Assembly (NCBI GenBank): GCA_010645155.1
Contig: CM021317.1
Span: 2,186,954-2,250,953 of the forward strand
Length of the DNA stretch: 64,000 bases
Direction of reading: 5' to 3'
DNA from: Tigriopus japonicus
Taxonomy: Eukaryota > Arthropoda > Copepoda > Harpacticoida > Harpacticidae
Shown here: positions 27,301 to 42,300 of the stretch, one piece after another
How positions within the stretch are numbered: position 1 is the stretch's first letter
Layout of the letters: each line of letters begins with the position of its first letter
The notes under the pieces: generated by a model
What the model was told of the DNA's origin: nothing
Database searches by the model: none
The model's input: only the letters and a program-made list of their open reading frames with translations
Program-made: the position numbers and the translations under genes

Positions 27301-30300
27301 TTACGTCCAGAAAAGTGAATAAGGTATGGGAATAGTTGTGAAGAGGATTGTAGCACTACTGTATTTTACCCCTGTCTTGAACTTGACATTGGGGAAGGAG
27401 CTAATCTCCTGTCTAAGCAAACATGACACTACTACCAAACCGTCAAGTCTAATAACCCAAATTCTGGTCGAGACCGACACTCAAATTCAATAATGGATTC
27501 GGAGTTTGAGGCTCTTAGAGGATCGATTTCAGTAGGGAAAGGTGATCCTAGTCTGACCTGAAAGTGGTTTGACCAGAATGTGTGTGTTTTAAATTGTTCC
27601 TGCGCTATTTGGGCGAACTTCCGGTGCAAACGAAACCTTCTCAAGTAGATTGTGCAAGAAGGAGTTCGAGTACATTCATGTACATTTTCGACTGATTTTC
27701 CCGTTAAGAGAAGGACGGTATGTTCATGACGGACACCCTGTCGAGAATAGAAACATTCAATTACAGATGGCAAAACTCATTTCGTGAGCTCATTGATCTT
27801 GTCTTGTCAAGACAAAAGCGATCAACTTCACACAATCGAGACTCATCACGGACAAAAACTGCAAATTCCAATCGATTTCTTTCATTCAACCGAAATAGGA
27901 GAGCTGAATTGCAAATTGATATAGGGAGATTGTGATGTTTTTTTAACACTGGACTTGCACATTTCTGGCAAATTAATTTTGACTTTGGGCTCGAACTTTT
28001 CGTTTCCTTTTGATAGAAGAAACTTTTCGATCCTTCAGTTTTAAGGCATTATTTGTGTGTTTAACCGCAAAACCGATTAATGAAAAAAAATAAGTATATT
28101 TTAGTGTTAGTAGGTAGTTTATAGTAGTACGTAGTTATTAATATTAGTTAGGTAGTTTTAAGTACTATTGAGTGTTTCCAATGAATCTTTTGATGCCTGT
28201 ATAGTTTTTGTACGGAAATAGCAGTTTTGATCATTTATGGCTTGTGACAAGATCTTTTCATTTATATCTTGTTTGGGTCATCTTCATTTTATTACTGAAG
28301 TTGCCAGAGAAGCGTAAAGAATTATCAGTGCTCATGTGAACTAGTCAGATTGGTTACACTAATAAAACACTTATCCATTCATCAATACTCGAGCCAAGGA
28401 TCGTAAAAAGTCATCCAATCGCGACACTTTAACTTGAAAGCTGGCATCTCTTTGTCAGGTTTTCCTGGTTCATTCTGGGTGCAAGAACTTTGTCAAAGGC
28501 AAGTTTTCAGAGACACGTCTAAAAAAAGGTGCATCTAAACCTGACAAGGTCTTCTGGTTTTGAGCATCTTCAACGATCCCTGTGCCGCCCACTTCTTAGC
28601 ATAAAAGTACAATTATTCCTGGTTCATTTATGAAATAACAAAATGACCGCCCCTTCGCATTAAGTGTTTAACCATGGGATGGATTGACTACACCCAGTTC
28701 CTAGGAAACAGGCAGGGTAAATCACTTACACTCACTGGTACTTTGTTAAATTGAACAAATTTGCATAGTGCATCACATGTAAGATATCTGTATTTTTATT
28801 ACAATAGGCTCCTTTGGAAAGCAGCTGAACAAGGAATGTTGATGACGTCACATTCCACGTTTTTCATAACACAAGTGACTTCCTCAAAAGGAAGAAATTG
28901 AGCCAACTTGTAACAAATCTAGCTGGGTTTACGGTTCCAGAATATGTGTGACGTCATGATACAGCTGATGATAATTTAACCAAGTGTGCGTTTTCATCAG
29001 ATACCTGAAATTAAGTAGATGTCGCCGTCGATGAAATAACTATAACTCCAAGGAGTTTTAACCAACTTCTCAATTTTCGTATTTTGGCTCTGATTGAATG
29101 CATTGTATTTTTCTCATTTTTCCACAATGCAAGTCGAATTTGGCTGCCTAACTTATATAACTTTCTTTACGTATCTTTAATAATAAGCCTATTGAAAATT
29201 TTAACTAAATGTAAACATACAGCACCCTATTATTTTAGAACTTGAAATAGAACTAAAATAAATGCCCAAGTAATTTGGGATTCTAAATGTAAAAAACTAA
29301 TTCATTGAAACAAAAAGAAATTCAAGGCCTCACTCTTTGTTATAAGTACAGTAAGTCAGTTTAAGGCATTCTTATGATCTGTTTGATGATTGCAATCCAT
29401 TCTTCAAAGTTGTGACGTGTTTTTGCTCGTGCGTGCAAATTCCAACAGCATCTTCTAACGGGTTCAATTTCGTGTCTTGATATCACGGATAAAAATGATC
29501 TTACAATTCATGAGTACTCAAGGGAAATAAACATCATGCTCAAAAATATGCGTTGGAATGGCTGGTTTCGGATGGTTACCTTTAAATAGTAATTGAAAGC
29601 GATTTCAAAACGTCCATTCATCCTGAAGCTAATCTACAACCTAACTAACTAATGCGTTGAAATGAATTTCTAGCGACAAAATGAGTGCGTGCCAAGAAGG
29701 TGTTAGAATTTGAATGAAGTACTAAACATTCCCCAACGAACTCGTGTTACAAAGTGGTTCTTCATTTGACAACTTTTTTTGGGCTAGCGCTTTTACGTCT
29801 GGCAATAAATGAGTGTAAAACGCGAGAACTAGGACCCCTCTTAAAAAGAAGGTCTTTTGAATGTCTGTAATTTTCGTGGGTAAATGTACTCATTATCAAA
29901 CTATAAAGTTATTAAGACTAAGTTTGATATCAATGCCCCTGAAAGTGTCGAAAACCCACTTTTTAAGAGATCATGAAAAAAAGATCGTAAAACTGGAAGG
30001 GTCCAATTGAAGTAATGTTCTACAAAAAGCAACCCAGAAAATGATTGTGGAATGTGTGTATATGTGACAATTACTCTGCAATTCGGAAGCAATCTTCTGG
30101 AAGGGAAAGTGAGCAAGCTGACTAGTTTCCAAGGGGAATTAAGCTGTCGTAAAATGTCTCCGGCCTTAGGTTTTAGTTTTTCAAGTGAAGAAGGAGGAGT
30201 GGGAGAAGTAATTTATGAGCTAGTCGTGCCCTTAGAACTTTTGAAGGGTTTTGATCATTCTCTAGCCTGCCTCAAACTTTGGGAGGAGAACATGTAGCAT

Positions 30301-33300
30301 TGATCTTCTTGCTTTCATAGCACCTCAGGTGAACATTGCCTAATGAAAATGGCCAGCCATCTTGTAAGTAATGGGTCATTTGGCAATGGGGCATGGCTTC
30401 ATTTACCTTGAATTCAGGGGGTCCAATGTGCATGTAGGTACCTTCCTCTATGTGTTTGGCGTGCATTGTGCCTCTAAATTCCTTCATGATCAGCATGAAA
30501 ATGTACGCAAGTGTCGTCGACTCATCTTCCTCCGCCTCCATTGGACAACCAGGAGTGAAAGAAGATTTTTATGGCAGGCCAGATGACCCTTCAACCAAGG
30601 TTGCCCATAAATCCGGACACTCGACATTGGTCATCTTCAATCCAGGGATGCCAAGGAGTGGACGCAATGAGGAAGTACAAATTGACCCTTTTTTTGCCAA
30701 GATTTCAAATTTTGCAATGATTTATGAACCAATCTTTGAGGTTTTGATAACGGACTCCTTACAGGGTTTCAGATAAATCAAACAAAAAAAGAAGGAAGTA
30801 TTGACTTTTTTGACCGGACGTGTCCGGCAACGCTGACGTCAAGAATAATTAGAGTGACAGGATACAGCTGATGAAGAAACTTTGGACGCTTCTGAAGGTC
30901 ACTCCAAGGGAGATTAGATAGATGAGTGTGTGCGGGGTGTGTGAGTGCGGTTATTGCTTGTCCTGGGGGCCCCAAATGGAAGCAGATAGTCATCTAGTGA
31001 TGATAGTGTGATACCTGAAGTATCGAAGTAGACACTTTGTGTGGTCTAATAACTTTCAGCGGCTCCGTGATCCTTACTCGGGGGAGTCATCATTAACAAT
31101 CCCCGAGTAAACCTATTCAAAGCAAGATTGTTTTCGGCTTAAACTTTCCCTTAGAGATTGTCGAGAGGGGGATACCTTTGTAATCTTTCGGGGGGATTAA
31201 GATACAAGATATTTCACAGCGACCTTGGTGCAACCCCGACTTGACCAGAATAGGAAGAGAAGAAATCCTTTGACGTTTGAAGAGGATTCAATTTTGGAAT
31301 TGTTATTCATTTACAAAGTCGTGACGGCACTTGCAAATCTGATGAGCTGCCGACGCTTTTGCAAAATAATGGCCGCGTCTTTCAATGCCTTTGTCCAAAG
31401 GTAATTTTTTCTTGACGAATGCAGACGATTTGATAAAGTACCAGCACATTATTCATCACAAAGAAAGAGATTTCTATACAGAGACTCACTCGTCAGTATT
31501 GATTTGCCAGACCCCTTTTCAGAGTTGACACACAAAGACAATGTTGTAATCCGAGTTGAGAGTTTCCGAGTTGATTGGGAATTAATGATTTCATTGGTAG
31601 TTCTCTTCCACCCTTGTTGGATCCAATGAGCTTGCATTTCTGATCACTCTTCTCATTCCAAGGTCTGCCAGTTCTGACCATACGTCAATTATCATTACGA
31701 CTCGAGAAATTTATTGCCTGGTCAACATTGAATTAACCATACGCATCCAAACCACACGACCTTCACATAATGAAGATGCGCCTTTCTCAGGGATGCCAAG
31801 ATTATCTGCCTTGGAAAAAAATTCACAACGATGACTCCAGCAGAAATGGGCATTCTTCATCAAATCTGTAATGAATTTCAGCACGTATTGCTTACATTCC
31901 TTTGAAGGATCCCATATGCAAGTTAATGTAAAGTGCAGAAACCGAACTTGTTTCTTGGCGTGTTTGGAACCTAAAGACTGAAAATTCCTCCAGAAGGGTA
32001 TTTGCTTTGCTTCTCAGCTTAAATTGCACGCAAAGGTATTTGCCCAATGAAACATGGATGTACTTACGAATTATTGATGGCTCGTTTTCTCCCAAAATGG
32101 CATCCCTGATTGTAAACGTCTGACTTGAATTCAGCAGAGTAAATTGGGATGAGTGTGATGATGGCTCATAATAAATTGTCCCCTGGGGAAAACCTTGAGG
32201 GCCTCTTCAATGGTCATCAAGCAACGCTATGAATAAATCCCATCCACTTACCATATTCCCTTTAATGTACACACTGGTGTTGTAAGTACATACTGTGCGT
32301 ACACAGGATCTGAACCAATTACCTCAAAAGGGGCGCCAATGTAGCCGTCTGATCATAACTTACGCTTAGGCCATGACCTTGACCAAAAGTCGGAGATATA
32401 TCCTGCACGCAGCCTTTTTCTCCTCGAAATCATTTTATACACAATAGTTCATTACTTACGTGCACTTGGCAATTAACCCTTCTCCCAAGTTCAGCTATTT
32501 TTGGCCATAAATTTCGATCCTTTAGATACATTTTATGGACAGTTCTGAGGTAGCTAGTGATTCCAAGAGAGAGGATATCCTCCATGTTTTTGAGCATGTT
32601 TTGCCAATGTGATCAAATTGGATTTCAGAAGAAAACTGATTCGATCTGTCTACTTGTGCGTGCTCGTAAAATGCATTTTACCAGTGGTTAGATGAGACCA
32701 TTAAGGCTTAGGGCAATTACAGGCACGAGTTCCATATCAAAGCAAGATTGGCAAAACTTTTCACTATTTATTGACCAACAAAACGGCCACGAATTTCTAG
32801 CGGAGTCTTCATTTAATTAGATATCCTTCATGCAGAGGTGCTGATTGAAAAATAAATATGAAAAAAAAATGCAAAATATCATTGCCATCATCAGATAAAA
32901 GAGGTTACATGGCAAAACAATCAAAAGGAAAATTTCATCATACAGGAAACAGTTTAGCCTTCCCGTCAAAGTCGTGCATTCGTTTTTTCTCATTTGTCCA
33001 CATTGATGTAATAGACATTAGGCTTGTCTTTAATAAAATAGAACGTCTAAAACAATATGATTAAAAGCTGATGTCCAAGACTTTGATTGTGTGAATGACC
33101 TCAAATAGTTTTTTTAGTTCATCCCCCATTTGTTTGGTCCACGAGTGGGTCGTAAGTTTAATCTACAATACGAAACAACATAAGATAGATTAACCTTTTT
33201 CAAAACCTTAATCCTTTACAACTTTTGAAATAGTAATTTAATTAATTATGGAAAAGGGAGGAACAAAATATTGTGCATGTCAAAATAATCTTATGTTTGT

Positions 33301-36300
33301 TATTGCCCAAATGTAAGGCAAAAAGTAAGTGTTGCAAAAAATACGAAATTAAAGGTTTTGGAACCTCAAAAGGGGCTGTCTATATTTTCACAGAAAGTAC
33401 TCAGCTAAAATTATCATTAAAACCCAAAGTTAAATTCGATCAAAAACTATTTGTTGGACGTAATGTAACAATTTTATCAAATTATGAATCAACGGTACAC
33501 TACACATTTTACGATTGTTTTAGAAATAACAAAATTGGGTTGGAGAAGTTTGTTAGTAAATACTTTTTTAGAGTAAAAAAGTGTATGTTCCTTAAAATTT
33601 GATCCAGCAAACAATTGTACAAATGAGACACTCTTTCATGCATGTGTCGTGTTTTTGTTGTCTGCCGTGCAATCCAGAAGCGATCCTGGATTTAAAAGGA
33701 TACGTCGATCCTGGATGATGGAGCTCACTGATCAGGATTTGCGTGCAAATCATTTTGATGTTCCTGTCCCTGGCGAGATAGAACTACGTATGCTCAAGTT
33801 TGGCTGCTCAATCCTGGATGTTGCCAGTTTTGAGCACTTGCCTCCAAGACACGAACGATGGCAAGGAGATTCTTTTGAAGGAAAAACTCTTGGATAAGAT
33901 ATGGTTATTTTTGCCTGAGATCGACGACGTCGTCCTTGACTCTTCGACTCCAGTAAGCTTTGGCCAAGATATTCGTGATAACTCTATGACTGATGAGTTG
34001 CCATCACCGATCCTCTTCCAATGGAAGCACGTTGGATCCTCCAATGGTTGATGGCGTACCCAACTCCCAATGCTGCCGGATGATGATGACGACGATGAGG
34101 AGTCTTCTTGCTCCGCTTTGGCCGTGTCATGCAGTTATGAGGAGGACGAAATTATCGGGTCCTTCGCCAACTTTAATGTTCAAGAAGAGACGTACGGGAA
34201 AGGAATCCCAGAGTTTTGGGTGAACGGCCATTGTCTGCTGCCGCCATTCAACAAACATTCCCTCATCGAAAGATCAAGATTCGCCACACACCACAATCAA
34301 GAGTAGAGCTCGATGAAACACCTACTTTTTTCTTCTAACCCGGCAATGAAGGATCCATTAGGGACAATCCTCCATTACTGAAGAGAGAGACGGTCTTTGA
34401 AGCACTTTGGTCAAGGTCAGATCACAATTGTGATCTGCCTTGGAGACACTTTGGACAATGGACATACCGCCAATAAAATTCAACTTTTGGAGCGAGTCTG
34501 CTCATTTTTTTCTCATGATCTGTTTTGGTTAAGCCTTAAGAGGTTTTCACTTTGAGAGGTCTGAGAACACTGAGCTCGCACTTGTTATGAAAAACTTTAA
34601 ATGATAAAAAACATGTTTCGTTCGAATGATGAAACTCCTACCACCTTCATTAAAATTTTGTTGGTCGCTTTCGCGTTGAGTGCCGCCCAAAAACATCGTT
34701 AAAGCTCAAAACTGCTGAAAAACTAGAGAAATAAGAGGAATCAGGAACCAAATTGAATTCAAGTTTCAGGCAAAGTAATAGGTGGCATGTTGACATAGAC
34801 AAGAGAAATAACTCGAAGATACCAAGTAGACTTTTAGCAAATAAGATGACGGTCTAATGTTTTATGAGCGTCAAGGCATACTTCAAGCACACTTCAAAAG
34901 TAGCTTGCACTCATTTTTAGCATATCTTATCATTGTTGCACTATTTTTTCATATTGGGGATCTGCTCAGTATGAGCTTTTATGTTTTGTTTACACCAAAG
35001 CATGCTAGAAGTATGCTTCCAATATTCGCCTTGAGCATATTTCCAGCTTATTAAGGGATCCTTTAACTAACCTTTAGGTTAGTTATTTATCATGTACGTA
35101 TTAGCAAATTTTCTTAATTCGTTGTATTAGAAGCTTAAAAGGCAGAAAAAGTTTCAGTTCAAATATGAGTGGATATACTTGAAACAAAACATGTGACCTG
35201 ATGTGGAGCATTCATGCAATTATCAAAGTATTCTACATAAGCTACGTATGTTGGCAAACGACCTGTTATTTTGAAAAAGGTAACGAATTTCATGTGTCGA
35301 AAACCTAAAAAGAAACGAAACCTTTGAAATCTGTTTCCAAGTGCAGTGCAGTGATTCTGAACAATGTTGCTCTATGAATTGACGCGAAACAGAGGAAACA
35401 GTGATCTGTCGCAAGTGGCACTCTTGAATGATTAAACATTGTTTTCCTCGCCAACCAAACCAATGGTTGAGCGAGCGTTTTCCACAACCAAATTGATGGC
35501 TCGTCCTTCTCATTAATTCAGCAGTGGCAGTTTCCTGCATCTTAAAGTCGTCGTTGTCATTGCTGGCTCCCAAAGACAAAAGCCAATGCGAGACCATTCA
35601 AACCAACCATCCGTATGACCTTCGACACTCACCCATCGCATCCTCATCTTCTTCATCTCCTTGGCCAAGATTTTGGGAATTGAATTTTCTCCCCTTGTGA
35701 TTTGGACATTGGTCTTGAACATGATCCATGGGTTGTGTTTCATTGGGCCCATCAACATCACTTGGGACAAATCCAATACGTCACCTTTTGATGGACAACG
35801 ACATGGGGAGAATCGTTCGTTCATGGGCCAAGAATCGACCGACCGACCATCATGGTTGGTTTCCAATGAGTTGACGTGCGCCCACCTCTTGGAATGTGTT
35901 GGCTCTACTAACCTTGGAATGCAAATGAAGTTGGGAAAATCTTCCTCATTTGTTGCACTCACATGATAAAGAGCCAAGAACAAGGTTTGGAATATGCAGA
36001 CAACACTTTTTCCATATTTATTCCATTGCTTTTGTCAAGAGACGAATATGATGAAAGGTAGACCGGAGTTTTTACCCCACGTTTTACGTATATTGTGAGA
36101 TATGATTTTGTCTTTGTGGGATTTTTGATGCAACCTTAGAAAGAAATTCTAACGTCATGGATGTTTGGAATCTAAATTGGACGAAAACTGACTCATCATT
36201 TTTCAGATCTAAAAATCATTTATAGTTTTGAATTCCTATAGCACTTTGATTTCTAAATTTGGCACAGTTTTTTTCAAAATTGAAGCCGCTTTCTGTTTTT

Positions 36301-39300
36301 CTGTTTTATTTCACTTAATTTACTCGACTCCCCATTATTTTTGTAAATCAAATGTTGTTTCTGATTTGAAAGTCATTATTAATAGTACAGTAAAAAACAA
36401 CTTAGACCTTTTAGAACTTTCGCTTTGAAATCTTGGTAGACGTCCTAAAACTGTTTGGTAGTGATTGAACCTGCTTGTGGTGCGAGTACACCACACACAA
36501 ATATCTCAAATTAAAAAAAAAAGATTCTTCAAATACGAGAGACTCATCATGCTCATCCATAAATGCCAACAAAAGACCTCTTTGATATGACCGATCAATG
36601 GTAATAAAACAATGAAAAAGACCGAAGATATGGAATTCAAAGACTCCTCTCCCATCTCCAATGAAAGGAATGTGAAATATCCGATTTAAACTCGGTGCTT
36701 GCCATGTTTTTTCCTCGAAGAAATGAATATACATACACACACACACGGTAGAAGGAGGAAAAAACTGGCTGAACTTGACCTCTGTAATGTTCATGCCATT
36801 TGACTTGGAAAGAAATCATCATCTTCTCGGTCGAAATTCGGACGAAGATGGTGACCCCCAAATTTATTCATAACTTCTTTGAGAGGAGTTCAGGCGAAGT
36901 TCATTACTCAAAAAAGGAAACCGAAACGAGATATGTCTCTGAATTGCATACATAGATGCGTCGTTTTTTTGATAAATCAATATCTTGCCACGGAGATCCC
37001 TATCGACTCAATCTCGGAACCCACGCCTTTCTCACCATTCAAACGAGTGAAGCAATCAACAGGGAAAACCTATTCAATGATCATATTTCATGTGCAATCC
37101 TCTTGTCAAACCTGTGAGGAGTCAATGGACACCATGACTTGAGATTTCTGCTATTGAGTGTTCATTTTAATAGAGATTCCTCCCATTGATCTTTCATTTT
37201 AATATTGATTTTTTTTCCAAACTGACGATGAGACGATGCTAACAATTGATTGGGGTTTTATATACCTAGCATCCAACGCAACTTATTATTGCCATGAATC
37301 GATGGATGATTGTATGTGTTTTGAGCTAGGTTGCGCATGTCCTTTTTGATAAAATCCGTGCATTGTTCCTTTTTTTGAACATTTCTACAAGGTAATATTT
37401 TCATAAAAACTCATTGATAGACGAGTTTTTGATGCAATTAGTGTTCATTAGAAAGAGACCTTCTCCTAAAGAAGTGGATGATTTAGCTAGCTGGCAAGTG
37501 TTAGTATTATAAAGATAATGGTAAGTTCCGGAACCTTTGCTTTGGTAATCTCTGCAACCTAATATGCTTCTAGATACCTTTTTCTTTCACAAATTATCAA
37601 ATGGAAGAATATTCAGGGGAGATTTGAAACATGTCAGTCCCGTTGCATATGCACGCATCTCCACTGTAATCATGACCAAAGAAAGTCTCGAGTTGTCCTC
37701 CCTCTGCATGTCCAAATGTAGCAAATCAGCCTCTTGAGAAGACGGCAATTCATCCAAGTTCGCTCAAGAATTGACCCGATCGTCACGATTTGAACTGGAG
37801 CCATTCACATCGTCAATGGGATGATTGGCTGAGCTACCCAAGCACTCAAAGCCACACATTGGGCAATATCAATTGGACGCATTTCTTCACGCCTCTTAAA
37901 CTTTTCTCTCGAAACTCGGGACTCACCTAATTCTGTAAAAATTTCCCCATACTCAGACCCACATCAAGATAGGGGTCCATTAACATGCTTGTGACTAGTG
38001 TTTAAGATCGATTAAGGAAAGTCAGATTACCATATTTGTCTCCTACGGGCAAAAAAGACGACGACCCCCGAAGGAAACGACGCTTGTTCACATTGTTTTT
38101 CATCTCCTAAATCAGGTTCTTTGACATTGCACTAGACTCTAAGGGTGAAGCGGGTGAAGGTCAGTCAGACAGACAGCAATGGGATCGCTGCTCATCCTTC
38201 AAAATTTGTCAAAATTCTGATCACTTCGAAGAACGCCTCTGGCAACCCTCGAACTCCCCCTGAAAATAATCCGTTGTGATGACCGATCACTCTGGATCTG
38301 GTCAAAGAACTTGGGTGAGCTTGACCTCTAAAAGAGATGCCATTCAATCAATTAATTGAAAACGGATAACGTATCTGGACGATGCCAGTCTTTTTAATCA
38401 ACGGTACAAGGAAAATGCGCTTTTTTGGGTCACAAACCATGATTAAAACAGTTTTCCTATCGTAATATTTACTAAAATTGGACAAACATGGATTTGGATT
38501 TATTGGTGTAAAAGTTTTAGCACTCCCAAAGGTGCAAAGTGAGCATACAATTAGAAGGTTACGTAAAAATTGAAATTGGGAGAATGAGAATATTATTGGG
38601 AATATATTGCGCATTCTTTACCCCAGAAATGTTAGGTTTCGCCATAACGAAAAGGTCGTTTGCCTAATGGACAGGCATTGATTTCTAGGAACTGCCGAAC
38701 TTGTGCAGTCCCCAAGCATTTCAAGACGAACATTATTCAGCGCCTATCTCTATGCAGCACCGACTAATAATTACAAGGGACTTCTCTTAATAAATCAAGT
38801 TTTTGTTATCGCCAAAGTTTCGTGCAAAAACGCTAAAGCTATGAGGTCTTAACCTGCAACCTTGGAGGACACCCCGGGCAATTTCCGTGGAGGATTACCA
38901 AGTTTCCCGTTCGTTTCTGTTCATATATCTCTTTTTTTCTTTCAGTGCAAGATGAATCGGATTGCGAATGGAGCGAATGGAGCGATTGGTCACCCTGTAG
39001 TGTCAGCTGTGGACCGGGTGGCTCCCAAAGCCGCTTGAGAAAGCATGTCCAAGAGAGCGGAATCAATGGGTCACCCTGTGGAGGTCAAGATGAGCAAGTT
39101 ATCTCGTGCAATTCGGATCCATGTGATGAACTCATTGAAGGTAATAGCATAAGCTAGTGAACAAAACGAACATGTTCATGAATTTCTTGGGTTGATTTGT
39201 TCCGTTGAGAAACAATTTACATCCCATAAAACGAAGACGCGCGCGCGGATCAAGAAATATTGAGCCTTTAAAAACCCTGTGGAGACCATTTAAAAAGTCA

Positions 39301-42300
39301 TTAAGATTTTTCTGTCGATAAGCTCAAACCCATGAACATCAGACGACTCGACCTCTTCCCCGTGAAATCCCAACCAGACATTACAGACACGAAACAAACT
39401 ATGATTCATGACACTTTGCTCCGCAATTCCTCAATTTACACCAAGTAATTCCCCATTCATTATCCGACTTTGTTGCATCAAACTTTAAAACAAAAGATGA
39501 CAATGACCCGTAACGCTTAATTTTGGCCAATTTCTGGACCCATTTTACGATGGTTACTGTTGTTATCTTGAAAACGTGCAAAACATTGACGTCTTTTGGA
39601 TATTTGTCCAACATGAGCTCAAAGAGATAACGTTACTTTTTAGCCATTGTGACGATGTTTTATTGAAGTCATCTATCAAATGTACCTAAACCTCACTTAT
39701 TTAATCACAACAATTTCATATTAGACAATTTGAAAGCATAAATGCGCCGATTTTGGTTGAATACAGCAACGATACCAAAAACCAGATTACCAAACTCCTC
39801 CTTTTCAAAATTTCAAACAAAGCAAACTTTTTTCTTCACATCCAATTCAAAAGCAACTATGTATTTCAGAGTCTTCAGTGTAAGCAAGCCTATCTATTTT
39901 GTTTATTTGTTAACTTTACGAAGTTGCTAAAATTTGGTCGGGTATCACGCGTGTGATAGTGGTCGGATGTGAATTATCAGAGTGATGACCTTTGAATGTA
40001 GAAGTACAATATAAATAAATGGCTATACTTCCCCATTTTATGACCCAATCCAAAATGATTCGCCATGCTAATTGCAGATTTCTAGCACAACCTCTCCTCT
40101 TTTGCCATGATGTGTTTGCTTGTGAAGATCATTTGAAACCAATCTGCTCTTTATTTACTAATCTAGTTCCCACCATTTACTCTTAACAAAGGCAAAAAAA
40201 GGAACCTCCTCCCTCAATTGAAAGCAAATTGTGCGCTCGTTTTCAATTTCATAACAACTTTCACTCGCTTCAAGTCTAATTACTTTCGGGATTTGTACGC
40301 CAAATGTCACCCAATTCTCTTGTGACACATGTGCATTGTTTGAAATCTTAGAAATAGGAAGACAATATTTGCTTTTTCGGGCCCGAAATGAAGCCTCCCC
40401 CAATTATCCAAGTTAATTTGACACTTCCTGGATTCGACAATGGTTGTGGGTCAAAATATTGTTCCTTGTATGTATTCGTTAAGGTTGATTATTGTTAATT
40501 GTATGACAGGAGGGAACTCAAGTTCTTTCCTTACGGAGGATCATTTATGATGCTCATCGTTCAATGGTTTGGCATGCTTAGCCGCAGATCATCTGGTTGA
40601 TAATCCCATAACTCGAGTTCCTCAAATCGTCTTTCAAATGTTGTGGCTTTACAAAGATGAACACGGGTTTCCTGACAATTGAGACACGAAAATGGGCTTC
40701 AGGACCGTTTCAAAAAACAAACTTCAACATCAATGTTATTACACTTGATGAAGTAAATTTGTTCTGGATTCGCTCTTTACATTGCAAGAGTGTTGGCCTG
40801 ACACATCCATAATGTGTAATCGGTTTTTAGGTTGATTGCTCTAACTGTGGTATCATGCTCGAAATGAAAATGGATATTTTGCTTTTTACTTGTGGACTTC
40901 CTCTACATGAAAGCTGATATTTTTGTGGCTTGTTCACTTCACCGCTTAACTGCTTATTCATATCAATAAACCATCAGTAGGGTCCTCCAAAAAATTTGCA
41001 AAAAAGTGTCAAAATATCCAACATATTTTTTTATTCAAAAGCCCTAAATATTTGCAAAATATTTGAAAAAAGCCAGATATTTAAGAAATATTTTTTGACA
41101 ACGCCATTACTTGGCATTTTGTGTGTGTGCACCGATTTTCCAAATTTGTTTTTGGTTAATTTGATGCATTTGGCTGTGTTTGGAGGCATACTTTGCATGA
41201 AAATGATTTAATAATACAATTTTAATTTGACCCAATAGATGGCGCAGTTTTTTTCGTGTTTGATAGTAGTTTTGGTTGTAAATGTGTAATCTCAGTACAC
41301 ATGTCGCTTTGTAGAGATTTTTGTATTTTGGATTCATTTTGGGTAAGCCCATTTGAGCATTGTTCATTCATTTATTTTCCTCAATTTTGTTTGAAATTTT
41401 TTCTCACTTCAGTATTCCAGAAAATATTTATTTTTTCCTTGAAACAGCCAAAATATTTAAAAAATCGGGGAAAAATGGAGAAATATTTTTTAATATTTTA
41501 TGTTTAAATGAATTTATTTCCGGGCCCTAATCATCAGAAATGTTTCTTTAAAAAATAGTTTAATGCAAGAATTTAAGAAACAAATTGAACACTATATAAT
41601 TTCAGAAAAGGAAAAATTACAATCAGAAATTTGTTGCACCTAGACTATGGGATTGTGTGATTTGAATCTGGGAACAAACGGGCTTGAAAATGTGTTATCT
41701 TGAATATTTTGTGTTTTTGTTGGAACTTTCACCCCTTGCTACGTGTAAAGAAAGCTTTTTCTAATATTCTTCTTTTCATATAAAAGTCCTTCTTTCATAG
41801 AATGTTACCATTTTTAAGAATATAACTAACACAAATACCGGGTTACTTTCGTCGATGCTAAATTCTTTTTACTCTTACGCGCAAGTTATTAATGAAATAA
41901 GATTTGCAACTCAATAATTTTTGTTTGCAACTCTTTCGTTTTGAATGGCATAATCAAAACCAAAGTTTGGGTCACTAATTCAAAAATTGCAATCTTACCA
42001 ACCGAACATCCTGATTAAACTAATTCATTAAATTTCAGATGGAGAAACCACCACTTTCTCGGCCAATCCCGAACAAGTTCACTTGGGATCGTTGCGGAAT
42101 TATCACCACGGGATTTCTGGCGAAGTCTACCGACTTGGTCAACGTCGGCTTCGTATTGAGGATTTCCATTACGATGGTTTAGGCCCAGATGCCTTCATTT
42201 GGATTGGAACAGAGACCCCAAAACCAGGGGACAATGGCACACTCTTACCATATCCTTTCACGGGCGAATTCTATCATTATACGGATCCTGAGGCGCCCGT

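Larger units (their letters stand above)
15846..38945 (+). other. 23.1-kb intron 1 of the TSP1-DM13 gene
   Basis: Donor CAAG|GTAAGA at 15845/15846 and acceptor TTTCTTTCAG at 38936-38945; the split codon G|TG gives Val171. The intron separates the two TSP1 domains and holds three quarters of the gene's length. I found no convincing nested gene. Contents: a reverse SINE tail (25631), a TAGT-rich tract (28.1 kb), two close TGACGTCA palindromes (28.85 kb), a strong hairpin (31.07 kb), a small 9-bp-stem palindrome AACTAACCT-TT-AGGTTAGTT (35065-35084) and a GC-rich open-frame island (33.65-34.3 kb). The 19.3-24.3 kb stretch is non-repetitive and less AT-rich than the rest, which would suit enhancers (inference). 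Confidence 0.75.

Noticed and set aside
30272..30541. Minus-strand frame of 89 codons beginning MEAEEDESTT with a good internal donor AAG|GTAAAT
   Set aside because: The single donor is suggestive, but no family was recognised and no partner exon was found; kept only as a possibility.
35513..35983. Minus-strand open frame of 156 codons, with a plus frame of 101 codons over the same bases
   Set aside because: Both strands open over a less AT-rich patch, no domain, no signal peptide and no convincing splice partners.
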